A stretch of DNA of 15,562 bases from positions 1 to 15,562 of the forward strand of contig DXGD01000487.1 of assembly GCA_019114115.1 (NCBI GenBank). Reading direction: 5' to 3'. The stretch comes from Candidatus Nesterenkonia stercoripullorum. Its GTDB lineage: Bacteria; Actinomycetota; Actinomycetes; Actinomycetales; Micrococcaceae. Shown here piece after piece: positions 6,487-14,796 of the stretch. Under the pieces are notes generated by a model. It was given only the letters and a program-made list of their open reading frames with translations. It did no database searches and had not been told where the DNA came from. Numbering within the stretch: position 1 is the first letter of the stretch; the number at the start of each line of letters is the position of its first letter. A program made the position numbers and the translations under genes.

Positions 6487-7833
6487 ATGCTTCATCTCAC
6501 CCCGGACACGTTGACAGACCGGCTTCATGACCAGCCCGCGGACGTCGCAGCCCTCCTGCGCAGCGAGGATGCGGCGAGCCCTGCCGCAGGTACAGGGATC
6601 GTCTTCGCCGGCACTCCCGAGATCGCAGCCACGTGCCTGCGGGGGCTTCTTGCTCGCCATGCGCCTATCACCGCCGTGCTCACCCGGCCGGATGCGCCGA
6701 CGGGTCGGCGTCGTCAGCTGAGGCCCTCCGCTGTCGCCGCGGTGGCCCAGGAGGCCGGCCTGCCGGTGATCAAAGCCGACCGCATCGACGAGAACGTCAC
6801 GCGTGAGCTCGCCGCGACGGGGGCCGCACTTGGGGTGGTCGTGGCCTATGGGGCGCTGCTGCCGGAATCGGCGCTGGGCATCCCTGCTCACGGCTGGGTC
6901 AACCTGCACTACTCCCTGCTCCCCCACTATCGCGGTGCGGCACCGGTGCAGCACGCCCTGCTCAATGGTGAATCCACGACGGCGGCCACCATCTTCCAAC
7001 TCGAACGCGGCATGGACACCGGTCCCGTGCACGGGCTGTGCGAGTACCCCATCCCTGCTGGCCATTCTGCAGGCGAGGTCCTCGAGGATCTCACCAGGCT
7101 CGGCACGGACCTGCTGACCGTCCTGCTCCCCGACCTGCTGAACGGTCGCTCGCAGCCTCAGCCGCAGACAGGAACGGCCAGCACGGCACCGAAGCTCACC
7201 CGAGACGATGCGTTCATCTCCTTCGACGGCAATGCCGCCGCAACCGCCTGGCGGATCAATGCCACCATCCCTGAGCCGGGCGCATGGACACTTCACGAGG
7301 GCGCCCGCATCAAACTGGGTCCGGCCCGTGCGCTGGACCCAGCCGCCGCCTCTGACCTCCACGCGTCGCAGCACGTCGCATCGCAGCACTGTGCTTCGCA
7401 ACACTGCGCGGCGCCGACCGAGGGGCGCAGTGAGGCGGTGGCGCCGGGCACTGTCCTGCCCACCACCGCACTGGGCGCCTCGCGCGATGCCTCAGCAGCA
7501 CAATCGGGCACGCCGGAGCTCGCGAAGAGTGAGATTCTGGTCCTCACCCGGGATGCCGCCGTCGTGCTGGGCACAGTGCAGCCAGCGGGGAAGAAGATGA
7601 TGCCCGCGGCGGACTGGCTCCGCGGCCAGGCCGGCCCGGTCCGTTTCGGCATGGTCGACACTGCGGAAGTGGCCGACACTGCTGCGAACGACGCGCGAGG
7701 CAAGCCGCCGAGCCAATTGCGGGATGAGGGGCAGAGCTCAGCGTACGGCGAGCCCCGCGGCCGACCACGCCACGCGGCCCCAGAGAGCCTTACGGCCGGC
7801 ACCTGCACCACATCTGAGGAGGATCCCGAATGA
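6487..7833 (+). CDS. fmt: Methionyl-tRNA formyltransferase with N-terminal and internal extensions
   Basis: 448 residues against roughly 310 in a typical Fmt. It transfers a formyl group from 10-formyl-THF to Met-tRNAfMet. The catalytic domain begins at IVFAGTPE (38-45) and has NLHYSLLP (Asn139, His141), RGAAPVQ and GMDTGPV (Asp177), the catalytic triad. The C-terminal tRNA-binding domain (from about 235) is split by a long low-complexity insert (about 300-365) that includes three ASQH repeats, then resumes at EILVLTRDAAVVLG and ends with a further 55-residue hydrophilic tail. The start is uncertain: ATG 6487 has GGAG only three bases away; the longest frame starts at 6421 inside a -10 box. 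In either case at least 30 residues precede the normal family start, because no start codon lies closer in frame except TTG at 6511. The stop overlaps the rsmB ATG (ATGA). Confidence 0.92.
   Translation: MLHLTPDTLTDRLHDQPADVAALLRSEDAASPAAGTGIVFAGTPEIAATCLRGLLARHAPITAVLTRPDAPTGRRRQLRPSAVAAVAQEAGLPVIKADRIDENVTRELAATGAALGVVVAYGALLPESALGIPAHGWVNLHYSLLPHYRGAAPVQHALLNGESTTAATIFQLERGMDTGPVHGLCEYPIPAGHSAGEVLEDLTRLGTDLLTVLLPDLLNGRSQPQPQTGTASTAPKLTRDDAFISFDGNAAATAWRINATIPEPGAWTLHEGARIKLGPARALDPAAASDLHASQHVASQHCASQHCAAPTEGRSEAVAPGTVLPTTALGASRDASAAQSGTPELAKSEILVLTRDAAVVLGTVQPAGKKMMPAADWLRGQAGPVRFGMVDTAEVADTAANDARGKPPSQLRDEGQSSAYGEPRGRPRHAAPESLTAGTCTTSEEDPE
7363..7407 (+). repeat. 15-bp tandem repeat, three copies, in fmt
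   Basis: Units at 7363-7377, 7378-7392 and 7393-7407, sharing the core TCGCAGCAC with small changes. They encode ASQHV-ASQHC-ASQHC inside the insert of the Fmt C-terminal domain. Same period as the def repeat, and both encode an S-Q pair, but the rest differs. Confidence 0.8.
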
Positions 7834-9593
7834 GCGCTGCCGACACTCCCGGCCAGGGCCCACACGCTCGCCGAACCGGACAGAAAGCCAGCTCGAGCGG
7901 CCGCGACCGGCGCAACCAGGCGGGGCGTCAGCGCCATCGCGGACGCCGCGACGCCGGCCCCGCACGCTCAGGGGGCAGCCAGGGGAGAGAGCGGAAGTAC
8001 AGCGCCGCTGCCCCGTCGGCGCGACGACGTCGGGCGGACCCTGCACGGCTGGTCGCCTACAAGGTCCTGCGAGCGGTCTCCGCCGATGATGCCTACGGCA
8101 ACCTCGTCCTGCCGCGAGAGATCCGTTCTGCCCGGCTCGGCCGGCAGGATGCGGCCTTCGCCACTGAGCTGACCTACGGCACATTGCGCGCCCGCGGCGC
8201 CTACGACCTCATCCTGACCCGCTGCGTAGACCGCGACCTGGACAAGCTCGACCCTGAGGTCCTCGACGCACTGCGGCTGGGCACCCACCAGCTGCTGGGC
8301 ATGCGGGTAAGCAGCCATGCGGCCGTCGACGAAACGGTCGCCCTTGTCCGCGACACGATCGGCGCAGGGCCGTCCGGGCTGGTCAATGCGGTGCTGCGCA
8401 AAGTGTCCCAGCAGGATTGGGATCAATGGGTGCAGCAGCTGCTCGTGGAGGGCAAGGACGATGAGCCCACGCGCCTGGGGATCCGGTATCATCACCCCGC
8501 CTGGATCGTCCGCGCACTGGGGCAATCCTTGCGCTGGCACAGCGCCGGTGATGCGCAGAGAGAGGCCCTCGGCAGCATCGAAGACCTCCTCGCAGCCGAT
8601 AATGCCGCACCGGAGGTCCACTTGGCCCAGTTGCCGCTCACACCGTCTCGTGACCACGCGGAGCTCGCCGCCGCAGTAGAGGCCGGAGCCGCGCCCTCAG
8701 AGCTCCTCCCCGAAGCGGCGAGCTTCCGCGGTGGCGACATTTCCCGGCTGCCGGGAGTCAGCGAGGGCACGCTCCGGGTGCAGGACATCGGATCACAGTG
8801 GATCGCCCGCGCCCTGGCCGCAGTGCCGCTCCCCACCGCATCTGCTGCAGACGCTCAAGCTGACCTCAGCGCCTCGACCGCGCCTTCCCCGCGGACCACA
8901 TCATCACGCTGGCTCGACCTCTGCGCCGGGCCCGGTGGCAAAGCCGCGCTGCTCGCCGCCCTGGCCAGCTCCCAGGGAGCCCACCTGGTGGCCAACGAGC
9001 CACTGCAGCACCGGGCTGAACTGGTGACCCGCGCACTGTCTCCCGTGGAGAGCGCCGCATGGACGGTGACCGCTCAGGACGGCCGGACGATGTCGCCGGA
9101 GGAGCACGGCACCTTCGAGCGGATTCTCGTCGACGCACCGTGCACCGGGCTCGGGGCGCTGCGGCGTCGACCGGAAGCTCGCTGGCGGCGGACCCCGGCG
9201 GACCTCGCAGAGCTGACTGTGCTGCAGCAGGAGCTGCTCGACGCGGCCGTCGGCCTGCTCGAGCCGGGCGGACTGCTCGCCTATGTGACGTGCTCCCCGC
9301 ACCTGGCAGAGACCGTTGTTCAGGTCGAGGATCTGATGACCCGGCACCCGGAGCTGACAGTGCTCGACGCACCTCAGGCGATGCGCGGGGTAGCCACGGC
9401 AGAAGGCGCCGCGCTCATCCCCGGCACACCCCACGCCGAGCGTGCCGCCGGTGCCGAAGCGGAGGGCTCCGTTGCGGGAGCGCAGTCATCCGCCACTGGT
9501 TCTGCGAGCCTGCCCCCGGACCGTGTGGTCCAGCTGTGGCCGCATATCCACGGGACGGACGCGATGTTCTTGGCGCTGCTGCAGAAACAGTAG
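7830..9593 (+). CDS. rsmB: 16S rRNA (cytosine-C5-)-methyltransferase RsmB (NusB-domain fusion)
   Basis: 587 residues, longer than the usual 430-500. By homology it makes m5C967 (E. coli numbering) in 16S rRNA with SAM. Order: a very basic Arg/Gly/Ser-rich leader (1-70), a NusB-like helical domain (about 71-205), a linker, then the SAM methyltransferase with DLCAGPGGK (363-371), DAPCTGLG (435-442, Cys438) and YVTCSPH (485-491, catalytic Cys488). Short low-complexity inserts occur at about 336-358 and 534-562. A clear AGGAGG sits seven bases before the ATG. The start overlaps the fmt stop by ATGA, so translation is probably coupled. The neighbourhood fmt-rsmB is widely conserved in bacteria. 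The methyltransferase assignment is firm; the exact target base is by homology. Confidence 0.95.
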   Translation: MSAADTPGQGPHARRTGQKASSSGRDRRNQAGRQRHRGRRDAGPARSGGSQGRERKYSAAAPSARRRRADPARLVAYKVLRAVSADDAYGNLVLPREIRSARLGRQDAAFATELTYGTLRARGAYDLILTRCVDRDLDKLDPEVLDALRLGTHQLLGMRVSSHAAVDETVALVRDTIGAGPSGLVNAVLRKVSQQDWDQWVQQLLVEGKDDEPTRLGIRYHHPAWIVRALGQSLRWHSAGDAQREALGSIEDLLAADNAAPEVHLAQLPLTPSRDHAELAAAVEAGAAPSELLPEAASFRGGDISRLPGVSEGTLRVQDIGSQWIARALAAVPLPTASAADAQADLSASTAPSPRTTSSRWLDLCAGPGGKAALLAALASSQGAHLVANEPLQHRAELVTRALSPVESAAWTVTAQDGRTMSPEEHGTFERILVDAPCTGLGALRRRPEARWRRTPADLAELTVLQQELLDAAVGLLEPGGLLAYVTCSPHLAETVVQVEDLMTRHPELTVLDAPQAMRGVATAEGAALIPGTPHAERAAGAEAEGSVAGAQSSATGSASLPPDRVVQLWPHIHGTDAMFLALLQKQ

Positions 9594-9634
9594 CCACCGT
9601 GTCGTCGGACCCCTCGAGGCCCGCCCGTTCAGGC

Positions 9635-9640
9635 TAGGAT
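9635..9640 (+). promoter_or_regulatory. -10 box (TAGGAT) of rpe
   Basis: TAGGAT ends seven bases before the GTG at 9648, the spacing expected for a leaderless mRNA beginning at the start codon. No -35 hexamer is convincing. It offers rpe its own promoter in addition to read-through from rsmB. Confidence 0.45.
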
Positions 9641-9647
9641 CGTGACC

Positions 9648-10316
9648 GTGGCTCAACAGTGCATTCACCCCAGTATCCTCAGCGCCGACTTCGCGAACCT
9701 TGAGCGGGAGCTGGCGCGCATACCCAGCGCCGACGCCGTCCACGTGGATGTGATGGACAATCACTTCGTCCCGAATCTGACGCTCGGCCTGCCCGTCGTG
9801 GAAGCGCTGCGGAACGTGACGAGCCTTCCGCTGGACATCCACCTGATGATCGAGGACGCAGATACCTGGGCCCCTCGCTACGCTGAGGTGGGCTGCGAGT
9901 CGGTCACGTTCCACGCGGAGGCCGCTCGTGCCCCGATCCTGCTGGCGCGGACGCTCAGCAGCCACGGAAGCAAGCCCGCGATGGCACTGAAGCCGGCGAC
10001 CGGCATCGAGCCCTACCTGGACATGCTGGGCGAGCTGGACATGCTGCTGCTGATGACAGTGGAACCCGGCTTCGGCGGCCAGAGCTTCCTGGACCTCGTC
10101 CTGCCGAAGATCCGGCGTGCTCGCAACGCCGTGGACGACCTCGGAGGTCAGATCGCCATCCAGGTCGACGGCGGCATCAGCGCCTCGACCATCGAGCGGG
10201 CGGCGGAAGCCGGCGCGGACACTTTCGTCGCGGGTTCGGCGGTCTACTCCGCCGAGGACCCCGACGCCGCCATCTCGGCGCTGCGAGAGCTGGCGACGGC
10301 GACCCAGAGGCAGTGA
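9648..10316 (+). CDS. rpe: Ribulose-phosphate 3-epimerase
   Basis: 222 residues, normal length. Interconverts ribulose 5-phosphate and xylulose 5-phosphate in the pentose phosphate pathway; ribulose 5-phosphate is also the RibB substrate. TIM-barrel motifs: HPSILSADF (7-15), [13 protein letters not shown] (31-43, metal ligands His32 and Asp34), DIHLMIE (His65), [10 protein letters not shown] and QVDGGI (second metal Asp). The usual MDGHF is MDNHF here, which need not affect catalysis. The start is chosen at GTG 9648 because a -10 box lies seven bases before it; GTG 9642, two residues upstream, is the alternative but would lie before the predicted transcript start. No Shine-Dalgarno is visible. 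It is about 54 bases after rsmB. Confidence 0.95.
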   Translation: MAQQCIHPSILSADFANLERELARIPSADAVHVDVMDNHFVPNLTLGLPVVEALRNVTSLPLDIHLMIEDADTWAPRYAEVGCESVTFHAEAARAPILLARTLSSHGSKPAMALKPATGIEPYLDMLGELDMLLLMTVEPGFGGQSFLDLVLPKIRRARNAVDDLGGQIAIQVDGGISASTIERAAEAGADTFVAGSAVYSAEDPDAAISALRELATATQRQ

Positions 10317-10317
10317 A

Positions 10318-10359
10318 CCGGTGGCGCCCCGCGCCTTCCCCTGCGCAGGACGCCACCGG
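10318..10359. terminator. Likely bidirectional terminator between rpe and nrdR
   Basis: Nine-bp stem CCGGTGGCG (10318-10326) against CGCCACCGG (10351-10359), with an inner GCGC/GCGC pair. It starts one base after the rpe stop codon and lies between two converging genes. The following tract is only CAGCTTTAG, so stopping by intrinsic termination is not certain. Confidence 0.5.
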
Positions 10360-10407
10360 CAGCTTTAGGGCGGATCGGCCTCACCGGGACCGACCGCTCA
10401 GAACAGG

Positions 10408-10908
10408 TCAGCGGAAGCCGAACCGGGGCTGGACCACTTTGGCACCCTCGCCTTGGAGCCGCAGCTCCTCCTGGCGCAGCTCAGTAATGGCCGCCTCGAA
10501 GTCGTCGAGTCCGGCGAAGCCCTTGTAGACCGAGGCGAACCGCATATATGCCACCACGTCGAGCCGCTTCAACGGCCCGAGAATGGCGAGGCCGACGTCG
10601 TTCGCGTCCACTTCGGCATTGCCTGAGGCGCGGATGGCCTCCTCGACTTCCTGGGCGAGCACGGCCAGATCGTCATTCGACACCGGCCTGCCCTGGCACG
10701 CCTTCCTCACGCCGTTGATGACTTTGGACCGCGCGAAAGGCTCCGCCGCTCCAGAGCGTTTGATCACGCTCATGGCAGTGGTCTCCACCGTGGTGAAACG
10801 CTTGGAGCACTGCGGGCACTGGCGACGCCGGCGGATGCCCGAGCCGTCATCGAGCATGCGAGAATCCACCACACGTGAGGAATCGTGACGGCAGTACGGG
10901 CAATGCAC
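10408..10908 (-). CDS. nrdR: Transcriptional repressor NrdR
   Basis: 166 residues from the GTG at 10908. NrdR senses (d)ATP and represses ribonucleotide reductase genes. The N-terminal zinc ribbon has CPYC (Cys3, Cys6) and CPQC (Cys31, Cys34) around an Arg-rich strand (26-29). An ATP-cone follows (about 47-137). The tail (140-166) is charged. The start is chosen because family members begin at (M/V)HCPYC, and AGGAG lies 10 bases upstream; the same frame is open to 11019 but that extension has no similarity. The reductase genes it would control are not in the window. It lies downstream of dnaE on the same strand with a 227-base gap, so it probably has its own promoter. Confidence 0.95.
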   Translation of the reverse strand: MHCPYCRHDSSRVVDSRMLDDGSGIRRRRQCPQCSKRFTTVETTAMSVIKRSGAAEPFARSKVINGVRKACQGRPVSNDDLAVLAQEVEEAIRASGNAEVDANDVGLAILGPLKRLDVVAYMRFASVYKGFAGLDDFEAAITELRQEELRLQGEGAKVVQPRFGFR

Positions 10909-10927
10909 GGGCTCAGGTCTCCTGAAC

Positions 10928-10973
10928 TGGGATTTCGGGCTGGGACAGACATTCCGGGTGGGACATTCGGGCT
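10928..10973 (-). repeat. Imperfect short repeats in the nrdR leader
   Basis: Three imperfect copies of a GGGA(N)ATTCGGG-like element on the plus strand, near 10929-10940, 10942-10958 and 10960-10973. They lie 20-65 bases upstream of the nrdR start. Units are unequal in length and I assign no function. Confidence 0.35.
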
Positions 10974-11043
10974 GGGCCTGCGGCCCAGGGCTCTGAACGA
11001 GGGCCACTGCTACCAGCACACTCCGCTGGAGGGCTCATCCGAC

Positions 11044-11073
11044 AGCTTACCCACCATATGTGGTACAGCTCAA
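11044..11073 (-). promoter_or_regulatory. Possible nrdR promoter with a dyad in its spacer
   Basis: On the minus strand, TTGAGC (11068-11073) and TAAGCT (11044-11049) are 18 bases apart. Between them is CCACCATATGTGG (11051-11063, plus strand), with CCAC/GTGG arms. The ten-base core agrees with the NrdR-box core at seven of ten positions, but the full 16-mer matches only about ten. Autoregulation is possible but not shown. Confidence 0.35.
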
Positions 11074-11135
11074 GTGCTCACCCACAAGATCTAGTGCCCC
11101 GTCCAGTGAATGTCTACGCTGCTCCGCGCCCGGGC

Positions 11136-14100
11136 CTAAACATCCAGGCAGTGCGGACCGAGCAGCACCTTGAGATCCCCATAGAGGGCCGGCGAGGGCG
11201 TGACCTGGAACTGGTCCCCCAACCGCATGAGCTCCACGCGATCCCCCGAGACCAGCCGGATATGCACAGCGCTGCTGCCGCGATGGGCGCGAAGTGTCCG
11301 GCCGAGCTCTGTCACGACTTTCTCCGAGGCGCGCTGGGTTGGCATGGAGAGCACCACAGGACCTGCGGCACCGTCCTCATTGATCTCGGGCACGGTCACG
11401 TCCATGGCTTTCAGCGTGATGCTGCCGTCGTCGCGCTTGTCGATCTGACCGCGCACCGCGACCACCAGGTCCTCTGCCAGGACCATGGAGACCGCCTGAT
11501 ACGTCTTGCCGAAGAACATCACTTCGACGGCCCCGGCCATATCCTCGATCTCTGCCCGGGCGTAGGGGTTCCCCGAGGCCTTCGCGACTCTGCGCTGCAG
11601 CGAGGTGATCATGCCGCAGACGGTGACTGTCGTGCCGTCGGCTGGGCCATCCTCGCTCGTGACTGAGCTGATGGAGCGGTCGGCATGCTGAGCCAGGATC
11701 CGTTCCAGCCCCTGCAGCGGGTGATCCGAGACGTAGAGGCCCAGCATCTCGCGCTCGAAGCTGAGCTTGTCCATCTTGTCCCATTCGGGCATCTCCGGCA
11801 CGGCGACGCCGTCGATATCGCCCATCTCGTCCTCTGCGGAGCCGAGCGCACCGAAGATGTCGGTCTCGTACTGCTGGGACTGCTTCTTATGACTGATCGC
11901 CTGGTCTATGGCCTGATCGTGAATGCTCAGCAGGGAGCGGCGGGTGTGGTTCATCTCGTCGAACGCGCCGGCTTTGATCATCGACTCGATCGTGCGCTTA
12001 TTGCACACATGCAGCGGCACCTTCTTGAGGAAGTCGGCGAAGCTCTCGTAGCCGCCCTTCTCCTCACGAGCTTCCACCATCCCGGCGACCACGTTGGCGC
12101 CGACATTGCGCACAGCGCCCATCCCGAAGCGGATCATGTCCTCGCCCACTGGGGTGAAGGTCAGCGCCGACTCGTTGACGCTCGGCGCGGTGACGGTGAT
12201 GCCCATCCGACGGCATTCAGCCAGATAGAGCGCGAGCTTATCGCGGTTCTCCCCCACGGAGGTCAGCAGGGCGGCCATGTATTCCGCCGGGTAGTTGGCC
12301 TTGAGGTAGGCCGTCCAGTAGGCGATGAGGCCGTAGGCGGCGGAGTGGGCCTTGTTGAACGCATAGTCCGAGAAGGGCAGCAGGATGTCCCACAACGATT
12401 GGGCCGCAGCCTCCGAGTACCCGTTGGCCTTCATGCCTTCGAAGAAGCCCACCTGCTGCTTATCCAGTTCGGACTTCTTCTTCTTGCCCATGGCACGGCG
12501 CAGAATATCGGCCTGACCCAGCGAGTACCCGGCCACTTTCTGCGCGATCGCCATGACCTGCTCCTGGTAGATGATCAGGCCATAGCTGGTGGAAAGGATC
12601 TCTTCAAGGGGCTCGGCGAGCTCAGGGTGGATAGGAGTGACATCCTGCACGCCGTTCTTGCGCAGGGCATAGTTGGTGTGCGAGTTCGCGCCCATCGGCC
12701 CCGGACGGTAGAGGGCGATCGTCGCGGAGATATCCTCGAAGTTGTCCGGGCGCATCTGCCGCAGCAGTGAGCGCAGTCCGCTGCCGTCGAGCTGGAAGAC
12801 CCCCAACGTATCGCCGCGGGCAAGCAGATCGTAGGCGGGCCGGTCATTCAAGTCCAGGGTCTCGAGGTCGACGTCGTCGCCGCGGTTTATCTGGATGTTC
12901 TCCAGCGCGTCCGAGATGATCGTGAGATTGCGCAGGCCCAGGAAGTCCATCTTGATCAGGCCCAGCGACTCACAGATCGGGTAGTCGAACTGGGTGATGA
13001 TCGCGCCGTCCTGCTCACGCTTCATGATCGGGATGATGTCGATCAGCGGGTCCGAGGACATGATCACGCCAGCGGCATGCACACCCCACTGGCGCTTGAG
13101 GCCCTCCAAGCCGGAGGCCAGATCGAAGATCTCCTTCATCCGCGGGTCGCTGTCGAGGAACTCCCGCATCTCCCCGGCCTCGGAATACCGCTTCGCGCTG
13201 GAATCGTAGATCTCGCTCAGCGGCATGGGCTTGCCCATCGCGTCCGGCGGCATCTTCTTGGTCAGCTGATCTCCTGTGGAGAACGGCTCCCCCATCACGC
13301 GCGCGGAGTCTTTCAGCGCCTGCTTGGACTTGATGGTGCCGTAGGTGACGATCATCGCGACGCGCTCATCGCCGTACTTCTTGACCACGTAGTCGATGAC
13401 CTCGGCGCGGCGCCTATCATCGAAGTCGACGTCGAAGTCGGGCATGGAGACGCGGTCCGGGTTCAGGAACCGCTCGAAGAAGAGCCCGTGCTCGAGAGGG
13501 TTGAGGTCGGTGATCCTCATCGCGTAGGCCACCATCGAGCCGGCGCCCGAGCCGCGTCCCGGCCCCACCCGGATGCCGTTCTGCTTGGCCCAGTTGATGA
13601 AGTCCGCGACGACGAGGAAATAGCCTGGGAACCCCATCTGGGTGATGACGCCGATTTCGTACTCCGCCTGCTTGCGCACGTCATCGGGAATCGCCCCGTT
13701 GAAACGGTAGTCCAGCCCCTTCTCCACTTCCTGGACGAACCACGTCTCCTCGGTCTCGCCCTCGGGCACCGGGAACCGCGGCATATAGGACGCCGATTCG
13801 TTGAACTCCACCTGGCAGCGTTCGGCGATCGCCAGCGTGTTGTCACAGGCATCAGGGAAGTCCCGGAAGAGGTCCCGCATCTCCGCAGCGGATTTGAGGT
13901 AGAACTCCTCGGAGCCGAATTTGAAACGGTTGGGGTCGTCCAAGGTGGAGTTCGACTGCACGCACAGCAACGCCCCATGGGCCTTGTGATCGTGCTGGTG
14001 GGTGTAGTGGAGGTCGTTCGTGGCCACCAGCGGAAGATTGAGATCCTTGGCCAGCCGGAGCAGGTCCTGCTTGACCTTGCGCTCGATCTCGAGGCCGTGG

Positions 14101-14681
14101 TCCATCAGCTCGCAGTAGAAGTTCCCCTTGCCGAAGATGTCCTGGAACTCCCCGGCGGCCCGCTTGGCTTCCTCGTATTGCCCCAGGTGCAGACGGGTCT
14201 GGATTTCCCCGGAGGGGCAGCCGGTGGTGGCGATGATGCCGTCACCGTAGGTCTGCAGCAGCTCGCGGTCCATGCGCGGCTTGTAGAAATAGCCCTCAGT
14301 GGATGCCCGCGACCCCATGCGGAACAGGTTGTGCATCCCCGTGGTGTTCTCGGCCCACATCGTCATATGGGTATAGGCGCCACCGCCGGCGACGTCTTTC
14401 TCTCCGCGCAGCCCCTCACCCCATTTGACCCTGGTCCGGTCTGAGCGGTGGGTGCCGGGACTGAGGTACGCCTCGAGGCCGATGATCGGCTTCACGTCAT
14501 AGTTCTGCGCGGTCTTCCAGAATTCGTAGGCGCCGAAGAGGAAACCGTGGTCGGTGGTCGCTACGGCTGGCATGCCCAGGTGCCGGGTCTGCTCGAAGAG
14601 CTCGCCGATCTTGGCGGCGCCGTCGAGCATGGAGTATTCAGTGTGATTGTGCAGGTGCACGAAGTCTTTCGACGAAGCCAT
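11136..14681 (-). CDS. dnaE: DNA polymerase III subunit alpha (DnaE1)
   Basis: 1181 residues, typical. The replicative polymerase. The N-terminal PHP domain keeps all nine metal-binding positions (His9, His11, Asp20, His45, Glu70, His105, Cys155, Asp223, His225), as in mycobacterial DnaE1, where this domain proofreads 3'-5'; the same activity is inferred here. The polymerase core shows GPGRGSGAGS (373-382), PDFDVDFDD with Asp415 and Asp417, and KMDFLGLRNLT with the third Asp579. The later part has YRPGPM, the Lys-rich RRAMGKKKKS, a helix-hairpin-helix region and an OB fold near 1020-1110. The start at 14681 (MASSKDF) is preferred because AAGGGA lies nine bases upstream; ATG 14699 would add six residues and covers that site. 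It follows rluD, with a repeat-bearing gap between. Confidence 0.97.
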   Translation of the reverse strand: MASSKDFVHLHNHTEYSMLDGAAKIGELFEQTRHLGMPAVATTDHGFLFGAYEFWKTAQNYDVKPIIGLEAYLSPGTHRSDRTRVKWGEGLRGEKDVAGGGAYTHMTMWAENTTGMHNLFRMGSRASTEGYFYKPRMDRELLQTYGDGIIATTGCPSGEIQTRLHLGQYEEAKRAAGEFQDIFGKGNFYCELMDHGLEIERKVKQDLLRLAKDLNLPLVATNDLHYTHQHDHKAHGALLCVQSNSTLDDPNRFKFGSEEFYLKSAAEMRDLFRDFPDACDNTLAIAERCQVEFNESASYMPRFPVPEGETEETWFVQEVEKGLDYRFNGAIPDDVRKQAEYEIGVITQMGFPGYFLVVADFINWAKQNGIRVGPGRGSGAGSMVAYAMRITDLNPLEHGLFFERFLNPDRVSMPDFDVDFDDRRRAEVIDYVVKKYGDERVAMIVTYGTIKSKQALKDSARVMGEPFSTGDQLTKKMPPDAMGKPMPLSEIYDSSAKRYSEAGEMREFLDSDPRMKEIFDLASGLEGLKRQWGVHAAGVIMSSDPLIDIIPIMKREQDGAIITQFDYPICESLGLIKMDFLGLRNLTIISDALENIQINRGDDVDLETLDLNDRPAYDLLARGDTLGVFQLDGSGLRSLLRQMRPDNFEDISATIALYRPGPMGANSHTNYALRKNGVQDVTPIHPELAEPLEEILSTSYGLIIYQEQVMAIAQKVAGYSLGQADILRRAMGKKKKSELDKQQVGFFEGMKANGYSEAAAQSLWDILLPFSDYAFNKAHSAAYGLIAYWTAYLKANYPAEYMAALLTSVGENRDKLALYLAECRRMGITVTAPSVNESALTFTPVGEDMIRFGMGAVRNVGANVVAGMVEAREEKGGYESFADFLKKVPLHVCNKRTIESMIKAGAFDEMNHTRRSLLSIHDQAIDQAISHKKQSQQYETDIFGALGSAEDEMGDIDGVAVPEMPEWDKMDKLSFEREMLGLYVSDHPLQGLERILAQHADRSISSVTSEDGPADGTTVTVCGMITSLQRRVAKASGNPYARAEIEDMAGAVEVMFFGKTYQAVSMVLAEDLVVAVRGQIDKRDDGSITLKAMDVTVPEINEDGAAGPVVLSMPTQRASEKVVTELGRTLRAHRGSSAVHIRLVSGDRVELMRLGDQFQVTPSPALYGDLKVLLGPHCLDV

Positions 14682-14700
14682 GCGCGGCGTCCCTTCCATT

Positions 14701-14760
14701 ACTCGGTTCTACTCAGCTCGGTTCTGCGCGATTCGAGCAGGATCGATTCGGTTCTGCCCA
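14701..14760 (-). repeat. Degenerate 15-bp tandem repeat upstream of dnaE
   Basis: TCGGTTCT occurs at 14703, 14718 and 14748 (plus strand), i.e. exactly in a 15-base register, with a decayed copy at 14733. It fills most of the 115-base gap between rluD and dnaE and would lie in the dnaE leader. On the minus strand the unit contains AGAACCGA. No clear promoter or hairpin is built from it. Confidence 0.7.
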
Positions 14761-14796
14761 GCTCAGCCCGCAGGGGCCCGGGAGCTCACGACCGGC

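Noticed and set aside
6511..6539. TTGACA inside fmt as a promoter -35 element
   Set aside because: No TAxxxT hexamer lies 16-18 bases downstream, and the site is within the Fmt leader coding region.
6394..7404. 336-codon minus-strand frame opposite fmt
   Set aside because: Antisense to a well-supported gene, with no Shine-Dalgarno and a shadow-like composition.
11685..14444. Long plus-strand open frames of 361 and 455 codons opposite dnaE
   Set aside because: Shadows of the polymerase gene; their composition mirrors the dnaE codons and no family is recognisable.
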